This document shows, piece after piece, positions 33,201 through 45,407 of a DNA stretch of 64,000 nucleotides. The notes under the pieces are model-generated. The model made no database searches and was not told the origin of the DNA. It saw only the letters and a program-made list of their open reading frames with translations. The stretch covers positions 23,523,434-23,587,433 of the forward strand of contig OY987227.1 in NCBI GenBank assembly GCA_963920705.1. The letters run 5' to 3'. Every line of letters begins with the position of its first letter. Within the stretch, counting starts at the first letter, position 1. Made by a program: the position numbers and the translations under genes. This DNA is from Odiellus spinosus (Eukaryota > Arthropoda > Arachnida > Opiliones > Phalangiidae).

Positions 33201-34469
33201 TATTTTGTGGTAAGATTGCTGTCCTTGTTAATTAACATTCCATTACAACCTTGGAAGGGACCATAATTCTCATTTAAAACTGGGTTTTCTATTTTAATTT
33301 AGATACCTTCCAAGCTTGTAACTAGTTTTAGATATCCGAATTTAACTGAAACCAATATTTTAACTGCAAATTTGAAGAAACAAAACTGATAGTGATATTT
33401 AGTAACTGATTAAAATGTTTATTAAACCTTTCCAGCACTCTCATGTCCGGAATTCTTCCATTCGGTGCCATGTTTATCGAGTTGTTTTTTATATTTACCG
33501 TGAGTCCAGCCTCTCTTATATCATACCAATACTTTATACAAACTATTTAACGCAAGTTCTTTTTTGTAGGCAATCTGGGAAAACCAATTTTATTATATGT
33601 TTGGTTTCCTCTTCCTGGTCTTCATAATCCTGATTGTTTCGTGTTCGCAAATATCCATCGTTATGGTGTACTTTCAATTATGCGGAGAGGTGAAGTTTTT
33701 CGTCTATATTTACGTAAAGTGATCATTGTTAAAATAAATGTTTCTTATTGAATCATGATAGGACTATCATTGGTGGTGGAGATCGTTCATCGTATCGGGA
33801 GGTTGCGCCGTTTACGTCTTCGCGTACGCAGTCTTTTATTTCATAACCAAAGTAAGTACATTAAGGATGTAATCTGTTACATTCTTGGAAGGGTCTTAAA
33901 TTCCCATAGAAAAACCAGTTTGCCTTGTTGTTACTGTGTACTGAATGCTTTGAAATCAAAGTAGTGCAGTGCGAGTACTCAGCTCTTAATTAATCAAGGG
34001 AAAATAGTACTTTTAGGGTACCAAGTTGAGTATCTCGTGTACAGTATTGAGAAGTTGGGAAATGCGTCGCTAGGATGTTTAAATTGCGGGGGTTAGGTGA
34101 CTGATCAGGTTGATTGGGGGCTAATTGGGAATGGGGTGGAGGAATCCCATGTATTTGTAAATTTTTGGGAGATTAGTTTTTGATTTTGGGGGTGACTAAC
34201 CTCTACTACTCGCGAGTATAATAGCCTACTACTCGCGAGTATCCTAGCCTACTACTCGCGAGTATCTAATCCCTTTACTCACGCCTTAAATTGTTACTAA
34301 TTGTCACGTATTGTTTCAGTTACAAATAACGGAATTTATCCCCACTCTCCTCTACTTCAGCTACACGAGTTTGATGGCTCTGACTTTCTGGTTGTTAACT
34401 GGCACAATTGGTTTTTACGCGGCTTATTTCTTCGTTCGAATGATATACGGAGCGGTTAAAATAGATTAG
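30262..34469 (+). CDS. TM9SF4: Transmembrane 9 superfamily member 4 (nonaspanin TM9SF4)
   Basis: Seventeen coding exons: 30262-30487, 31172-31340, 31419-31524, 31597-31649, 31716-31840, 31896-32048, 32110-32180, 32330-32462, 32547-32628, 32686-32761, 32828-32911, 32973-33098, 33160-33209, 33436-33499, 33570-33689, 33762-33851 and 34320-34469; 625 residues (human 642). A signal peptide ends near TNA-FYVPG; the lumenal domain has [19 protein letters not shown]; nine hydrophobic spans follow from [20 protein letters not shown]. Family landmarks are [55 protein letters not shown] and the C-terminal VKID, the Golgi/COPI retrieval-type ending typical of TM9SF4. The protein sorts glycine-rich transmembrane domains and affects cell adhesion and phagocytosis. 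The 66-nt intron 31650-31715 is a multiple of three without stops. Intron 1 holds a foldback MITE. Confidence 0.95.
30786..31066 (-). mobile_element. Foldback MITE with 7-bp target duplication, copy 2, in TM9SF4 intron 1
   Basis: 281 bp, inverted relative to 20767-21058 and highly similar along its length. Ends CAAGGAGGATC / GATCCTCCTTG, flanked by the direct repeat GCATAGT (30779-30785 and 31067-31073). It shares the internal TGTTGTCACGTGG and GCTAGCTAGC core. The intron's splice sites lie well outside the element. Confidence 0.88.
34203..34266. repeat. Three copies of a 12-bp palindrome in TM9SF4 intron 16
   Basis: TACTCGCGAGTA, a perfect palindrome, occurs three times about 24 bp apart in units of the type AGCCTACTACTCGCGAGTAT. 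It lies in the last intron (33852-34319), about 50 bp before the final exon. Confidence 0.85.
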
Positions 34470-35069
34470 GCCTACTTTTTAAATTATTAAAACAATTGTA
34501 ATGGAGATCGCGTGCGCGATTTAAGGCGGGACCTTAAATATTAAAATTTGAAACTAGCGTGTTTTAAGAACGTTTGCTTTAAAGAACACGGAAGGTTCTT
34601 AAAATTCTAAACGCTTCTGATTATAATATTTCTTAGTTCGCGTTGAATTCTTTCACTAATGACTATTATAAAGAAAAAAAAAAAAAAAAACAGAACTTTC
34701 ATAATATTTTTTCGTATAAATCGCACTCATTTTTTTGGGAGTTAAAAAGATGCTAATTTTTTCTTCACAATATCTAAAACTATTGAATCGATAGTCTATC
34801 TTTATTTTCACGTTATTTTTAATTCTATCGCTGTCTAAACAATGTAAGAAAAAAAAAAAAAAAACACTTATCCTGGAAATAAACTCGTGACTAGTAAAGG
34901 AAGTTTAGAATACTAGGTTTTCTTATATAATAAGTTATGTAACTTCCCCTGCCACCTCCTCTCGGTCTCAGATGTTGGAGGGTTCGCGTATTAAAACATT
35001 CGTGATGGGTCTCTGAATTTTGGCCTGAATTCAAAGCCTCTTTTTGACTTTGAAGTTGAACTAAAAGGG

Positions 35070-35212
35070 GAACATCTGACTAATCAAATGAAGGCCCTAC
35101 CTTTGACATCATAAAAATCCTCTCCACACGTGCTACAGCACAATCAATTTTTATGCATGGTTAGCGTAAAAATAATCCAAAGGTGAGGCGTCTGTTGATT
35201 AGTCAGAGGTTC
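35070..35212. mobile_element. Inverted-repeat element, ~143 bp
   Basis: The left end GAACATCTGACTAATCAA is mirrored by TTGATTAGTCAGAGGTTC on the right (one mismatch). The interior has no coding capacity. It sits about 600 bp downstream of TM9SF4. Confidence 0.6.
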
Positions 35213-35998
35213 TTTAATTCAAAGCCAAATTCTAAATATTTCCGGTTACATTTCCCGACACTCAAACAAGTCCTCTTCGTCTTACCTTTAAATGGTTAAT
35301 GATCAACGTTGCGAAATTAGCATTGATTAAATTTCCTATTTCCAGCAAGGAATAGTATTACAATCTGGTTAAAATTTTAATTTGGAAAAAAACCACTGTC
35401 ATTGTGAATGAGATTGTGAATGAGACGCTTACAGGAAAATTTTTGGATTCTCAGTTCACTTGATTAGATGTAGAAGTTTAATTGGTAGATTTAACGAGAA
35501 ATGAGATTTTGTACATAAATTATTACTAATTTATTGACAAAATCTTCTCATTACTTAATTTTAGTCCTAAAATAAGAATGTCCCATGTCAGGGTTTCCTA
35601 TTCTAGTGAATATAGGTCTCACATTTACTGAGTAAGCAAGCTCCTTCTCACTCTTACCATCGTGCTTAGACTGAAATTGCTGCCTCCCCCAATCTCAGTA
35701 CCAGTGGCAAAAAGCCCCATTCCCGTTGTATAGGTGATATGCTTCAATCTTTTTGAACATGAATGTGTTAAAAATTCTAGTAACAAGTACTAATACCTGT
35801 GGAGGCTTATATGGGAAAATTCCAATCTTATTAACGTTAAATTTTCATTCAAGAATTAGACTATAGATTAGATATATTTTGATAATTTTATTAAAGTAAG
35901 AAATATAGATTTCTTCCTTTAATAAAAATTTCAATTGAGGTGCACACATTTATGATACTGTACTTTTTGGAAACCTAAAATCATATTGTATTATTCCT

Positions 35999-36137
35999 TT
36001 AAAGACCCTATCTGCTCCAGAATTTGCCCCTTTAAAATCATCTTCCTTTAAGCACACAGCCTAGGTTTGACTGTACAATATCTTAGGGTCAACGGCGACT
36101 TTAAAGGGGATGTATAAAGCGCAGATAGTGCCTTTAA
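35999..36137 (-). mobile_element. TTAA-type MITE
   Basis: TTAAAGACCCTATCTGC on the left and GCAGATAGTGCCTTTAA on the right, 139 bp. The AGCAGACGACGTTG block is reduced to AGGGTCAACGGCG. It lies in the intergenic region past the 3' end of the zinc-finger gene. Confidence 0.8.
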
Positions 36138-36651
36138 AGGGAGGGTGTAGTGTTATTAGAAGTTAAGGCTTGCACGTTTTTTTTTATAGAAAACTAATTT
36201 TATTTATGGCAGTTTACAGTTGGTAAAAAGTTTAATAATTGTTAAAAACCCAATAACCTTTTTAAAATTTATAAATATTAAATACCTAATTAGATAAAAA
36301 TACAGTTCCGAGATATAATTTTAATTTTCCTTACACCAGATGTAGATAAAAGCAAAGAGTGTGTTTATCTATGTCCTTTAACTACAATAGTTTAAAGTTG
36401 ATATAACGCAACTTTCATTCAAGCTCATTACAGTTAAACCAACACTCTTCGTATAAACTTCTTGATCTTGTAATAATTTTGATCAAGAACTCAGAATAAA
36501 ATTAAACTAAAAGAAAACCAACAATTTGTCATTTTGAATGACAGTTTAAGAACTATTTACAGAAGACAGATTTTTTATACTCGAACTGAGTATCGAGTAA
36601 TACAGAACTTTGATAGATTACTGACAATTAACCAGATCTTAAGCCAAACAA

Positions 36652-39034
36652 TTATTTTGACAAAGAAATTTGCCCAACAATAGGAAGATTCAAAGAGTCT
36701 TTCATTGAGGATGAAAACGATAAAACTGGAATCGCGTATCTCGGTTTATTTGAACAATTTGGATCATTTGAATCTTTTAAGGGTATAATACCCAAGATAC
36801 GCTTCTCGTTCTCAGAACTGACCCGGCTTAAATCAATAACAGGGGCAAACGCGGGAAACAAAACGTGGCTAAAATCAAAATTTCCTCGTCCCTTGCAAGT
36901 TTTTTTGTGTAATTTCATTAAACTCTGATAGCTAAAGCTCTTTCGACAAGAGATATTCGCGCAAGAGTACTTAACAGAATGTTTATGTCGAAGATGTTGT
37001 CTTAGTTGGAACTTTCCCGTGAAAGGCAAATTGCACAAAGAACACTTGAAGTTTAGAAATTCAATGTGCTTAAGTTGGTGAGATTCTCGCTTGTACATAG
37101 TTCTGAAGTTGGTCTTGCATACTTTGCACTTGAAACAATTCTTTCTGCTTAACTTTGTATCCTTAATAAGGGGTTTGACCTTTACAATGTTTAATATGCG
37201 GTTGGATTTTGTTGGTTTTTCTTTCTGCCCTGTATTAGAAAAGAGTGCCTCAGGTTTTTTACTTCTTAAATTATGCTGAAATTCATTTTTGACGTTTCTA
37301 GGCCTCGTAACTTCTTCCTGTTTTGTTGAATTGGAAAATCTTCCAGTTATTCTCGAACTCATTGAAGCGATACGGGAACTATCTTTGATTTTGGGAGGTA
37401 AAGATCTGGACGGTTGAGTCACGCACACGCTTGATTTGTCCCCTTTAATGTTGGACATGAAATTGAGAACTGAATTGGCCCCCGCCACAACAGTGTTTAT
37501 CAGTTCGTAGGGGTTTCCGCAATCATAAGGATCTGTTAATTTCTCACTACTTTCTATAGTCGAAGAGGACGGATAATCCAAATGGGTGTTTGATCGTTCG
37601 AATGGGGTGAATTTCGTTTCAATTAAATTAGGTGGGCTTTCAGGGTTGGAGCAATCTCCTAATACGCTCTGTACGTGGGTTTTCACATGGCATTCGAAGT
37701 CTTCTTCCGTTTGAAAGTCTTGCTGGCAAGGAATGCAAGTAAAAGTTACGTCCGTTGAGTCTTTATTGATGGTAGAGATTTCGCCATACATACTAACATT
37801 ACGAGACAGTTCCTCCAAAGTTTGATTACACGGTAGTCTAGTTTGTAGATAGCCTTGGTATGCTGGGCATTGAGAATGATGACAAATGAGCTCGGACTTT
37901 TGAAAAAATACGTTTGAACAACCGAAGCACTGATAAGGGTACTCTTTATCATGCGTCGCAGCGTGTCTCGTGCAGTTTTCAAAGTTGTATTTCATTATAA
38001 TACCGCAAAAATCGCATCTCCAATAAGAATCTGTCTGTGACATCAATTTCTCGTATCTATTTTTTTCTGCAGGGTTTTTACGATAACTTGGTTGAAAATC
38101 TTCATCCCTGGTTGATGATAATGACAGTTCGACACTATCACTAAAGGCAACATCTTGTAAAGACCTGTTTGAGGCGTTAATGGGCGTAAAATTTGATGTA
38201 GAATAAACGGGGATAGGGTGAGGTTCATTTCGCATACTCCCCTGTTGCCCACTACTCTTCCTTCGATCCAAACTATTGGTGGAAACTTTGTGAGTGTACT
38301 TTAAATGATGCGAGTAAACATTTTTTTGTCGATAGGCTTTATTGCATAGGTGACACTGGTATAATGCGGTGGTGCTGTGCAAGGCCTATTGTATCAAAGT
38401 TGAAAAATTAACTACAAATTGTCACAATTGAGTCACAACCAGGGAAACGAGCGAGGGTATAAGGTCAAGGAGTTGAAGGGACACCACAGAACCAGAAAGC
38501 AAAGTTAATTTCACTAGTTCCAAGAAGGAATATTCGTGAGCAAGCAGTAAGGACCAGAAAGATTTAAGAGTGAAGTTAGTGAACTAAAGCAAATTGCAAC
38601 TTTACGCAACCCCTTACCCAGCAGGCCAGCAGCACCATTTGATTTTATCATAATGAAATTTGTCATGCAAAGTCTTCTATTTACCTTGTGTCTCATTAAA
38701 GTACCCTTCTGTCTGAAGCACCGACCGCACTGATTACAGGAATGAGGCTTAAATAAAAACAATAAATTAAAAAAACATTATATTTTTAATTAAAGTACAA
38801 AATCTTAATCATTTCCACCTTTAGGCCTTTGTGGATTAAGAGATGCATATCCAATGTGAATTTACGACTAAACTCTTTCTTACAAACAGAACATTGGAAA
38901 CTCTTTTGTGAATTCATCATTGAATCTCTTACTTCAAAATTATCCATATAACCTCTTGATACAACTGAAATTAAACTAGCCCTAACTGAAACCCCAAATG
39001 GTACACACCGAACACGCAAGGTTTCGGATGACAC
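36652..39034 (-). CDS. C2H2 zinc-finger protein with nine fingers
   Basis: Three exons on the minus strand: 39034-38819, 38747-38685 and 38385-36652, all joined in phase 0, giving about 670 residues. Fingers in order: FQCSVCKKEFSRKFTLDMHLLIH; HSCNQCGRCFRQ (completed across exons 2-3); YQCHLCNKAYRQ; WRCDFCGIIMKYN; YQCFGCSNVFFQ (last ligand Cys, C2HC-like); FTCIPCQQDFQT; then after about 200 low-complexity Ser/Lys-rich residues FKCKVCKTNF, FKCSLCNLPF and YSCANISCRKSF (ending in Cys). The linker HKGLKPHSC across the first junction supports the splice, though its donor GTGGAA is weak. It is probably a nuclear DNA-binding protein; no orthologue is recognised. The start is uncertain: 39034, or Met-30 of this model, or an upstream exon, since acceptor-like TTTCAG sites precede the fingers. 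Confidence 0.8.
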
Positions 39035-39266
39035 TCATGACAATAATAAAATAAACATTTTGCTTGGTATATGACTGATACAGCCTCAAAAGAGCCCGAC
39101 CTCAAAGATAAGTTCGCCATAAATTTATAGTAAAAAACTGGTTTTCTAGGTTACCTTTCCTAGCCTGCAATAAGATTATAGTCACCAGCGACGGAAATAA
39201 TCACAAGACATGGAAGTAAGGGCTGTACAATGGTCAAAACATCATTATAGCTTTCATAAGGAGTAA

Positions 39267-39384
39267 TAAACAAACTAAACCTTTTTTTTTCGTAAATTAC
39301 GAAGCCCAAGCTTGTTTTTAATAAGTAGTTTCTAGGCTTTAAAAGCTTTTTGTTTTGCTTTTTAAGGTACGTTTAGTTTGTTTA
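39267..39384. mobile_element. Short inverted-repeat element, 118 bp
   Basis: TAAACAAACTAAAC at 39267-39280 is exactly mirrored by GTTTAGTTTGTTTA at 39371-39384. Interior AAGCTTGTTTTTAATAAG and AAAGCTTTTTGTTTTGC are also partly complementary. It has no coding capacity. Confidence 0.65.
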
Positions 39385-40558
39385 TTTAGTCGTTCGATAC
39401 ACCATAATAAACAAATTACTACTCCCTTCCCATGTAGGAAAACAGTGACAGAGAACGCTAAGCCTTCAGTGATCCCATTGTCCAGAGATGGAATGTAATT
39501 ATTATTTCCAGCCCTGGTTAAAACGCGTTCATTCCAAACTTTTCCTCTACATTACTCCCGGATGCCGCGTATCTCTATAGCCAAGCCATGCATTTTAAAA
39601 CGGCGGCTTATTATAGTATTTTAATCGCGATTTTGATTTTAAGCTTTTTTTTTTTTTTTTTTTTTTTCTCCATTTTATTGACGAGCTAGGGCTAGTATAG
39701 CCTTACAGCTCCAGAAGGACCAACAATCACGCGCGAAATATAACTTTATAACATTACGGTTTCGAGTTGAGTTTAGCGGAATCGGGTTTAGGTTTTTTTA
39801 ACCTATAGACAGAATGTTCGAATCGCCATTGTCACAACCAAGAAGGTGGGAACTTACTAGCTTGAAAAAAACATGACTGTTGTGGATAATACGAATTTGG
39901 TGAGGAACCTTGGCAGTGGATTATTCATTACTTTGTGATTAAAAACCGTGAAAGTGCTAAGATTAAAGACCTTAAATACAACAGTCAAAAGGATTTCTAC
40001 CCTAGGCTCGGAACTCCCGCTGAATTCTTCTAATGTCTAATCGTAAGTTAATTGTTACTTTTTACTTAATTTTGGTCTCGGGTAATTTTTCCTTTTTTTT
40101 ATGGCTGTGAAATAGGGTAATTCATATTACAATAATTATAAAAATAGCTCAAAAATTGCTGGAGGTGTTTAAAAAGTAAAATGGGTATGAAAAGCTTGGA
40201 ACAGGGAAAATAGGCCTCAGTAGGCCAAACACCAAACGCACCGGCGTTTTTGCTTTAAAATTTCGGTGTAGAAAAAGAAAATTCCCTAGCCTAGCTCCAT
40301 CTAGATCTTATACATATAATAATATAAATTGTACAAAATTTGTTGACAGTACATGGGATAAATACACTAATAGTCAACTTGTTGGTTGTTCTTAAAATTT
40401 TAGAGACAAAGAGTTGAAGAAAAACCAATGTCTATTTTTATTCATATAGGCGTTTTTAACCCAAAATCTATATTTAAATGACAATTTGCGGATCATTAGA
40501 TGTTTCGGAGCGCCAGATCCGCTACGAAATACATAAATTTTTCCCTCCGACATTTTGT

Positions 40559-40587
<29 letters not shown>

Positions 40588-40589
<2 letters not shown>

Positions 40590-40715
40590 TCAATTTTAAC
40601 CCGCGGGAAAGGCCTGACAGGTTTTCTCGAAGGCGCAAGACAAATTCTTTTAGTCGCGCTAAAGGCTTAGCGTTTTCAAATAGCACAATATCATCCGCAT
40701 AGTTGATAAAGGATG
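40588..40715 (-). pseudogene. LINE reverse-transcriptase fragment with A-tract
   Basis: On the minus strand about 42 codons are open and read FINYADDIVLFENAKPL then ARLKEFVLRLRENLSG. F-x-x-YADDI is the catalytic box of non-LTR reverse transcriptases, with the two Asp that hold metal ions. Immediately after, the minus strand has about 29 A (T run at 40561-40589). It is a short truncated piece; no endonuclease domain or remaining reverse transcriptase is visible. The A-tract following a mid-domain stretch is odd, as a LINE tail should follow the full frame. Confidence 0.7.
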
Positions 40716-40859
40716 TTGTTAATTTAACGATTTAGGTAATAGGTCCCCCAAGACAGCTCTGACTCTTAATTTTTTTGTCGGGGATTGAGCTAGAACCCTG
40801 TAAGCCGGCATAACAGATAATAAACTTTGAATAGGGGATCACAAGAATTAGTAGGCCTA

Positions 40860-40985
40860 CTGTAGGTCTGTAAAATCCACAGTAGGTCTGTAAAATCCAC
40901 AGTAGGTCTGTAAAATCCACAGTAGGTCTGTAAAATCCACAGTAGATATGTAAAAATCCACAATAGGTCTGTAAAAATCCAGTAA
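40860..40985. repeat. 20-bp minisatellite upstream of DDX1
   Basis: The unit AGGTCTGTAAAATCCACAGT repeats about five to six times; the last copies are degenerate (AGATATGTAAAAATCCACAA). It ends about 310 bp before the DDX1 start codon. Confidence 0.9.
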
Positions 40986-41115
40986 GGTATTTCAGAATTC
41001 TCAATCTTCCACTCTAACTTCGCTGAGTCTTCAATAAAAGTCACAAAGAGCATTGGCAAGCACCCAGAACAAAAAAAAATGTTTATTTCCGTTCCTAGAG
41101 TTTTCTTACTAATAT

Positions 41116-41123
41116 CGTCTGCT
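41116..41123 (-). promoter_or_regulatory. CGTCTGCT motif upstream of DDX1
   Basis: CGTCTGCT lies about 175 bp upstream of the DDX1 start codon, in the sequence TAATATCGTCTGCTTGAAC. It is the same motif as at 6225 and 14337 (reverse complement). Regulatory meaning is inferred. Confidence 0.3.
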
Positions 41124-41292
41124 TGAACAAGAGTGACTATATATTGTACTTTTGTGAAAAGGCTTACAGCCTACTCCAATGGTAGTCGGTGACGAGGTTT
41201 AAAACAAAATTGTTCATAAATTGAGCTGATTATTACAAAGTGAGTGTTGCATTTCTTTTTTCGTAAATTATTGAGGGTTTGCTGGCGTAAAA

Positions 41293-43497
41293 ATGGCCGC
41301 GTTCGAAGAAATGGGGGTATTACCCGAAATAGCAAAGGCAGTTGATGAAATGGAATGGACGCTTCCCACTGATGTACAATCCGAAGCCGTGCCATTGATT
41401 TTGGGTGGTGGTGACGTTCTTATGGCCGCGGAAACTGGTAGCGGCAAAACTGGCGCGTTTTGTCTTCCGGTTTTGCAAATCGTGTGGGAATCTTTAAAAG
41501 ACGAAGAATCTGGTAAAAGTAAAAAGGGGATTTCAAAAGGAGTTGGATTATCGAAAGCATCCAAGTGGATGTTGAATGTATTCGACAGAGGGGAGCAATT
41601 GGCCATTAGCCCTGACGGATGTACTTGCCAAAGTCGAGACCACAAAGCTTGGAGTGGCTGTAGATCAAACAAAGCGGTTCGAAATAAAGGAAAATTTTAT
41701 TACGAAGCCAAAGTAACGGACGAAGGACTATGCCGGGTTGGATGGGCTACTTCTTTAGCTTCTTTGGATCTAGGAACTGACCGAAATGGTTTTGGCTTCG
41801 GAGGTACTGGAAAAAAATCATTTGGGAAACAGTTTGACACATATGGGAAACCTTATGGAAAAAATGATGTGGTAGGATGTTTCTTGAACCTTGATGATTG
41901 GAAGATAAAGTTTTCGTTGAATGGAATTGATTTGGGAGAAGCCTTCGATATTCCACAAAATCTAAGAAAAACTGGTTTCTTCACGGCCGTTTGTTTGAAG
42001 AATGCTGAGCTAGAAATCAATTTCGGTAGCTCCGCTTTCAAATACCCTCCCGAGAAAGACTATATAGGATTAGCTTCAGCTACCGACGTAATTCTCTCCG
42101 ATGTAAATCCTGATCTCGACTCTTCGAGCTCCAAGAACAAAGTAAAAGCCCCTATGGCCATCATTATCGAACCATCCAGAGAACTGGCGGAACAGACCTT
42201 AAAATGTATCCAAAACTTCAAGCGCTATTTAGCCGATCCAAAAGTCTACGAGTTACTTGTAGTTGGGGGTATAGCGGCAAAAGAACAAATTCAGGCATTG
42301 CGAGATGGTACTGACATTGTTGTAGGAACCCCTGGCAGATTGGAAGATTTAATCAGTAGCGGGGAACTTAACCTGTCCCAAGTACGCTTCTTTATTCTCG
42401 ATGAGGCTGATGGTCTCCTAAGTCAAGGCCACAATGATCTAATCAATCGAATCTATACTAAAATACCTAAAGTTTCCCACGATGGCAAGAGGCTTCAGAT
42501 GATAGTATGCTCAGCCACTCTACATTCTTTTGAAGTTAAAAAGTTGGCCGAAAAGATAATGCATTTTCCTACATGGGTTGATTTAAAAGGAGAAGATAGT
42601 GTTCCTGAAACTGTGCATCACGTCGTGTGCAGGGTAGACCCCAGAAAGGATACCAGCTGGAAGAATATGAAGAGGCATATTGCAACTGATGCAGTTCACG
42701 CCAAAGATAGAGTTGGCCCCAACAACAACACCGCCGAAAATTTGTCCGAATCAGTTAAAATGCTAAAGGGAGAATACGTCGTCAGAGCCATTGATGAGCA
42801 AAAAATGGATCAAGGCATTATCTTTTGTCGTACCAAGATAGACTGCGATAATCTGGAAAAGTACCTCCTTCAACTCGGTGGCGGCCCAAAGAATAGAAAT
42901 AATCCATACTCTTGCGTTTGCTTGCATGGAGACCGAAAACCCAACGAAAGAAAGGCCAATTTGGAAATGTTTAAAAAAAAGGAAGTGAAATTCCTCATCT
43001 GCACGGATGTAGCAGCTAGAGGAATCGATATAACTGGGGTCCCTTTCGTCATCAACGTCACCCTACCGGACGAAAAAGCCAACTACGTTCACAGAATCGG
43101 GCGAGTTGGAAGGGCCGAAAGAATGGGATTGGCTATTTCTCTTGTCTCCAACGTTCCCGAGAAAGTTTGGTACCACAGCAACTGCGCCAACAGGGGCCGA
43201 AATTGCTGGAACACAAATCTAACCGACGAAGGAGGGTGTTGCATTTGGTACAATGAGCCCCAATACTTGGCTGATATCGAGGAACACTTGATTTGTACCA
43301 TTCAGGAAGTGGATACCTCTTTGAAAGTTCCCGTTAATGATTTTGATGGCAAAGTCTCCTATGGTCAAAAGAAAAGTAACTTGGGAAGCAATTATCAAAC
43401 GCATACGGCGCAAATGGCTTCAGCTGTCAAAGAATTGTCTGACCTGGAATTTATGGCGCAAAGCATTTACATTAAACAATATTTCTGTAAAGCTTAA
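41293..43497 (+). CDS. DDX1: ATP-dependent RNA helicase DDX1
   Basis: A single uninterrupted frame of 734 residues (human DDX1 740). DDX1 is the only DEAD-box helicase with a SPRY domain inserted between motifs I and Ia; it works in RNA metabolism including the tRNA ligase complex and RNA clearance at double-strand breaks. Landmarks: [20 protein letters not shown], Walker [13 protein letters not shown] (about 45-56), the SPRY insert about 85-260 ([35 protein letters not shown]), motif Ia [17 protein letters not shown], motif II DEAD at 370-373, SAT in CSATLHS, motif [12 protein letters not shown] and motif [13 protein letters not shown] near residue 600. No intron is present although neighbouring genes have 3-17 exons. 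A poly(A) signal AATAAA is at about 43580. The ATG at 41293 matches the family N-terminus. Confidence 0.97.
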   Translation: MAAFEEMGVLPEIAKAVDEMEWTLPTDVQSEAVPLILGGGDVLMAAETGSGKTGAFCLPVLQIVWESLKDEESGKSKKGISKGVGLSKASKWMLNVFDRGEQLAISPDGCTCQSRDHKAWSGCRSNKAVRNKGKFYYEAKVTDEGLCRVGWATSLASLDLGTDRNGFGFGGTGKKSFGKQFDTYGKPYGKNDVVGCFLNLDDWKIKFSLNGIDLGEAFDIPQNLRKTGFFTAVCLKNAELEINFGSSAFKYPPEKDYIGLASATDVILSDVNPDLDSSSSKNKVKAPMAIIIEPSRELAEQTLKCIQNFKRYLADPKVYELLVVGGIAAKEQIQALRDGTDIVVGTPGRLEDLISSGELNLSQVRFFILDEADGLLSQGHNDLINRIYTKIPKVSHDGKRLQMIVCSATLHSFEVKKLAEKIMHFPTWVDLKGEDSVPETVHHVVCRVDPRKDTSWKNMKRHIATDAVHAKDRVGPNNNTAENLSESVKMLKGEYVVRAIDEQKMDQGIIFCRTKIDCDNLEKYLLQLGGGPKNRNNPYSCVCLHGDRKPNERKANLEMFKKKEVKFLICTDVAARGIDITGVPFVINVTLPDEKANYVHRIGRVGRAERMGLAISLVSNVPEKVWYHSNCANRGRNCWNTNLTDEGGCCIWYNEPQYLADIEEHLICTIQEVDTSLKVPVNDFDGKVSYGQKKSNLGSNYQTHTAQMASAVKELSDLEFMAQSIYIKQYFCKA

Positions 43498-45407
43498 ATC
43501 ATCTATAGAGTTTGATTCTTTTCCTCAGAATACCGGTTTAACACTTGTATCCATTATAAATGTTTGTTAACTAGAAACGAAATAAACTATAAAAGCATAC
43601 CCAGTAAATCAGTGTGACATTTTTTGTATCCTAATTTAAAACACTTCTAAACCATTTTTTTTTTTAAATCTGCCCATTCTTTTCTTTATCAATAGATTGC
43701 ATTAGAACCAAATCAGAATTTTTTAATTTATCTTTAAGTCTCATTGAAATGTTTTTTCTTGCTAAGATATTAAAATAGAAATCACTTAGAGCAACCAAAT
43801 GAGATAGTGATTTCAAAAATCAGCTCAGATTATTAAAGTTGGCCTCGTCTGAAAAATCTTTGACTCTCCCGTAAACCTAAAATAGTTATAATATATGCCT
43901 AAATATTTCATTGTGACGTCAAACCTACGTGAGGCGAGCTCATTAAGTTCAATTATAATTTGATGTTAACAAAAGCTTCAAATTTCTTGAGACTTGTACT
44001 TGAAAGGGAATATAAATCAATTAAAAAAAAAGAAATGCTAACGCGTGCGACTTTTGTATCTTAAAGTAATTTATGCCGATTGTTGAGAATATTAGACAGA
44101 AAGTGACATTATGTCCAACTATATTTCCACCTTGGACCTGAAATTTCAGGAAAGTAGAATATTGTAAAAACTTTAAAAATTTGTCATAAATCAGGGAAAG
44201 GTTTGATATAGGAGCAGGTCCGCCCCTACATTTTTTAAACCTGGTTTTACAAAAAGATATTCTGGTAGCGAAAAATTATAGTTTATATATGGGTTTTTCT
44301 AAATATTTGGCAATTGAAAAACATAGACCAATCAGTGAAAAGTCATTTAAAAAACATAAACCGATCAGTGAAAAGTCATTTAAAAAACATAGACCAATCA
44401 GTGAAAAGTCATTGAAAAACATAGACCAGTGAAAATTCATTGAAAAACACCTAGACATATCAATGGAAATTCATTGAAATATACCTAGACATATCAATGA
44501 AAATTCATTGAAAAATACATAGACATATCAATGAAAATTCATTGAAAAATACATAGACATATCAATGAAAATTCATTGAAAAATACATAGACATATCAAT
44601 GAAAATTCATTGAAAAATACATAGACATATCAATGAAAATTCATTGAAAATACCCTAGATATTATCAGTGAAAATTCATTGAAAAAAACCTAGATATTAT
44701 CAGTGAAAATTTATTGGAAAAAAAACCTAGATATTATCAATGAAAATTCATTGAAAAAAACCTATATATTATCAGTGAAAATTCATTAAAAAAACTATAT
44801 ATTGTCAGTGAAACTTTATTGATAAAAACCTAGATATTATCACTGAAAATTCATTGAAAAAAACCTAGATATCAGTAAAAATTCATTGGAAAAACCGGGA
44901 AATATCCTAAGCCTATTTAAGCCCTGGAAGCTTTATAGCTAGCTACCCCTTTGAAGGACAAAGTAGTGTCACTGCCCACCCCAGAATGTCCACGATCCAT
45001 ACTCCTTCTTAATTGATTATCTCTTGATATTAACCGTTATTACGTTTTCCGATTAAATTTTGCCTTGAAGGGAATTAAAAGATTGCCTTATCTTTCCCTA
45101 TAGATAAATGAACACGCGTTTCTTCTCGAAAAGGATAGTTTTCCCACTAGTTACGAGACAAATTAAATCGCAAGCGTTTTTCATTTCGTGCAAAAGGTTA
45201 GAAGCTCGATTATTGACCATAATCCATAAATAAGGGACGCGGCAGTAATATTAGCAGACTTTAAATACGCAGTTGTCCAGTCTGTTGTGTCCTCCCCTAA
45301 TTCCCGGTTTCTACTCTACGAATTACTCGATTAAAAGAGCGTCTTATTGCCGGGTCCCTTTATAAGCCTTAAAAATGATAACTCTAAAACCACATCGTTA
45401 ATCTAGA
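43498..45407. other. Spacer between DDX1 and GRHPR
   Basis: No supported gene. It holds the degenerate minisatellite at 44315-44895 and the GRHPR upstream region, with TAGCAGACT (45252-45260), a one-mismatch form of the gene-proximal motif, about 150 bp before the GRHPR start. Confidence 0.45.
44315..44895. repeat. ~31-33-bp degenerate minisatellite, about 17 copies
   Basis: Units of the type AAAACATAGACCAATCAGTG + AAAAGTCATT at the left change gradually to ATACATAGACATATCAATG and then to AACCTAGATATTATCAGTG + AAAATTCATTG at the right. The gradient of variants shows local duplication of neighbouring units. Confidence 0.9.

Noticed and set aside
41268-43413. Minus-strand open frames of 60-134 codons under DDX1
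   Set aside because: Shadows of the DDX1 coding strand; none has recognisable features.
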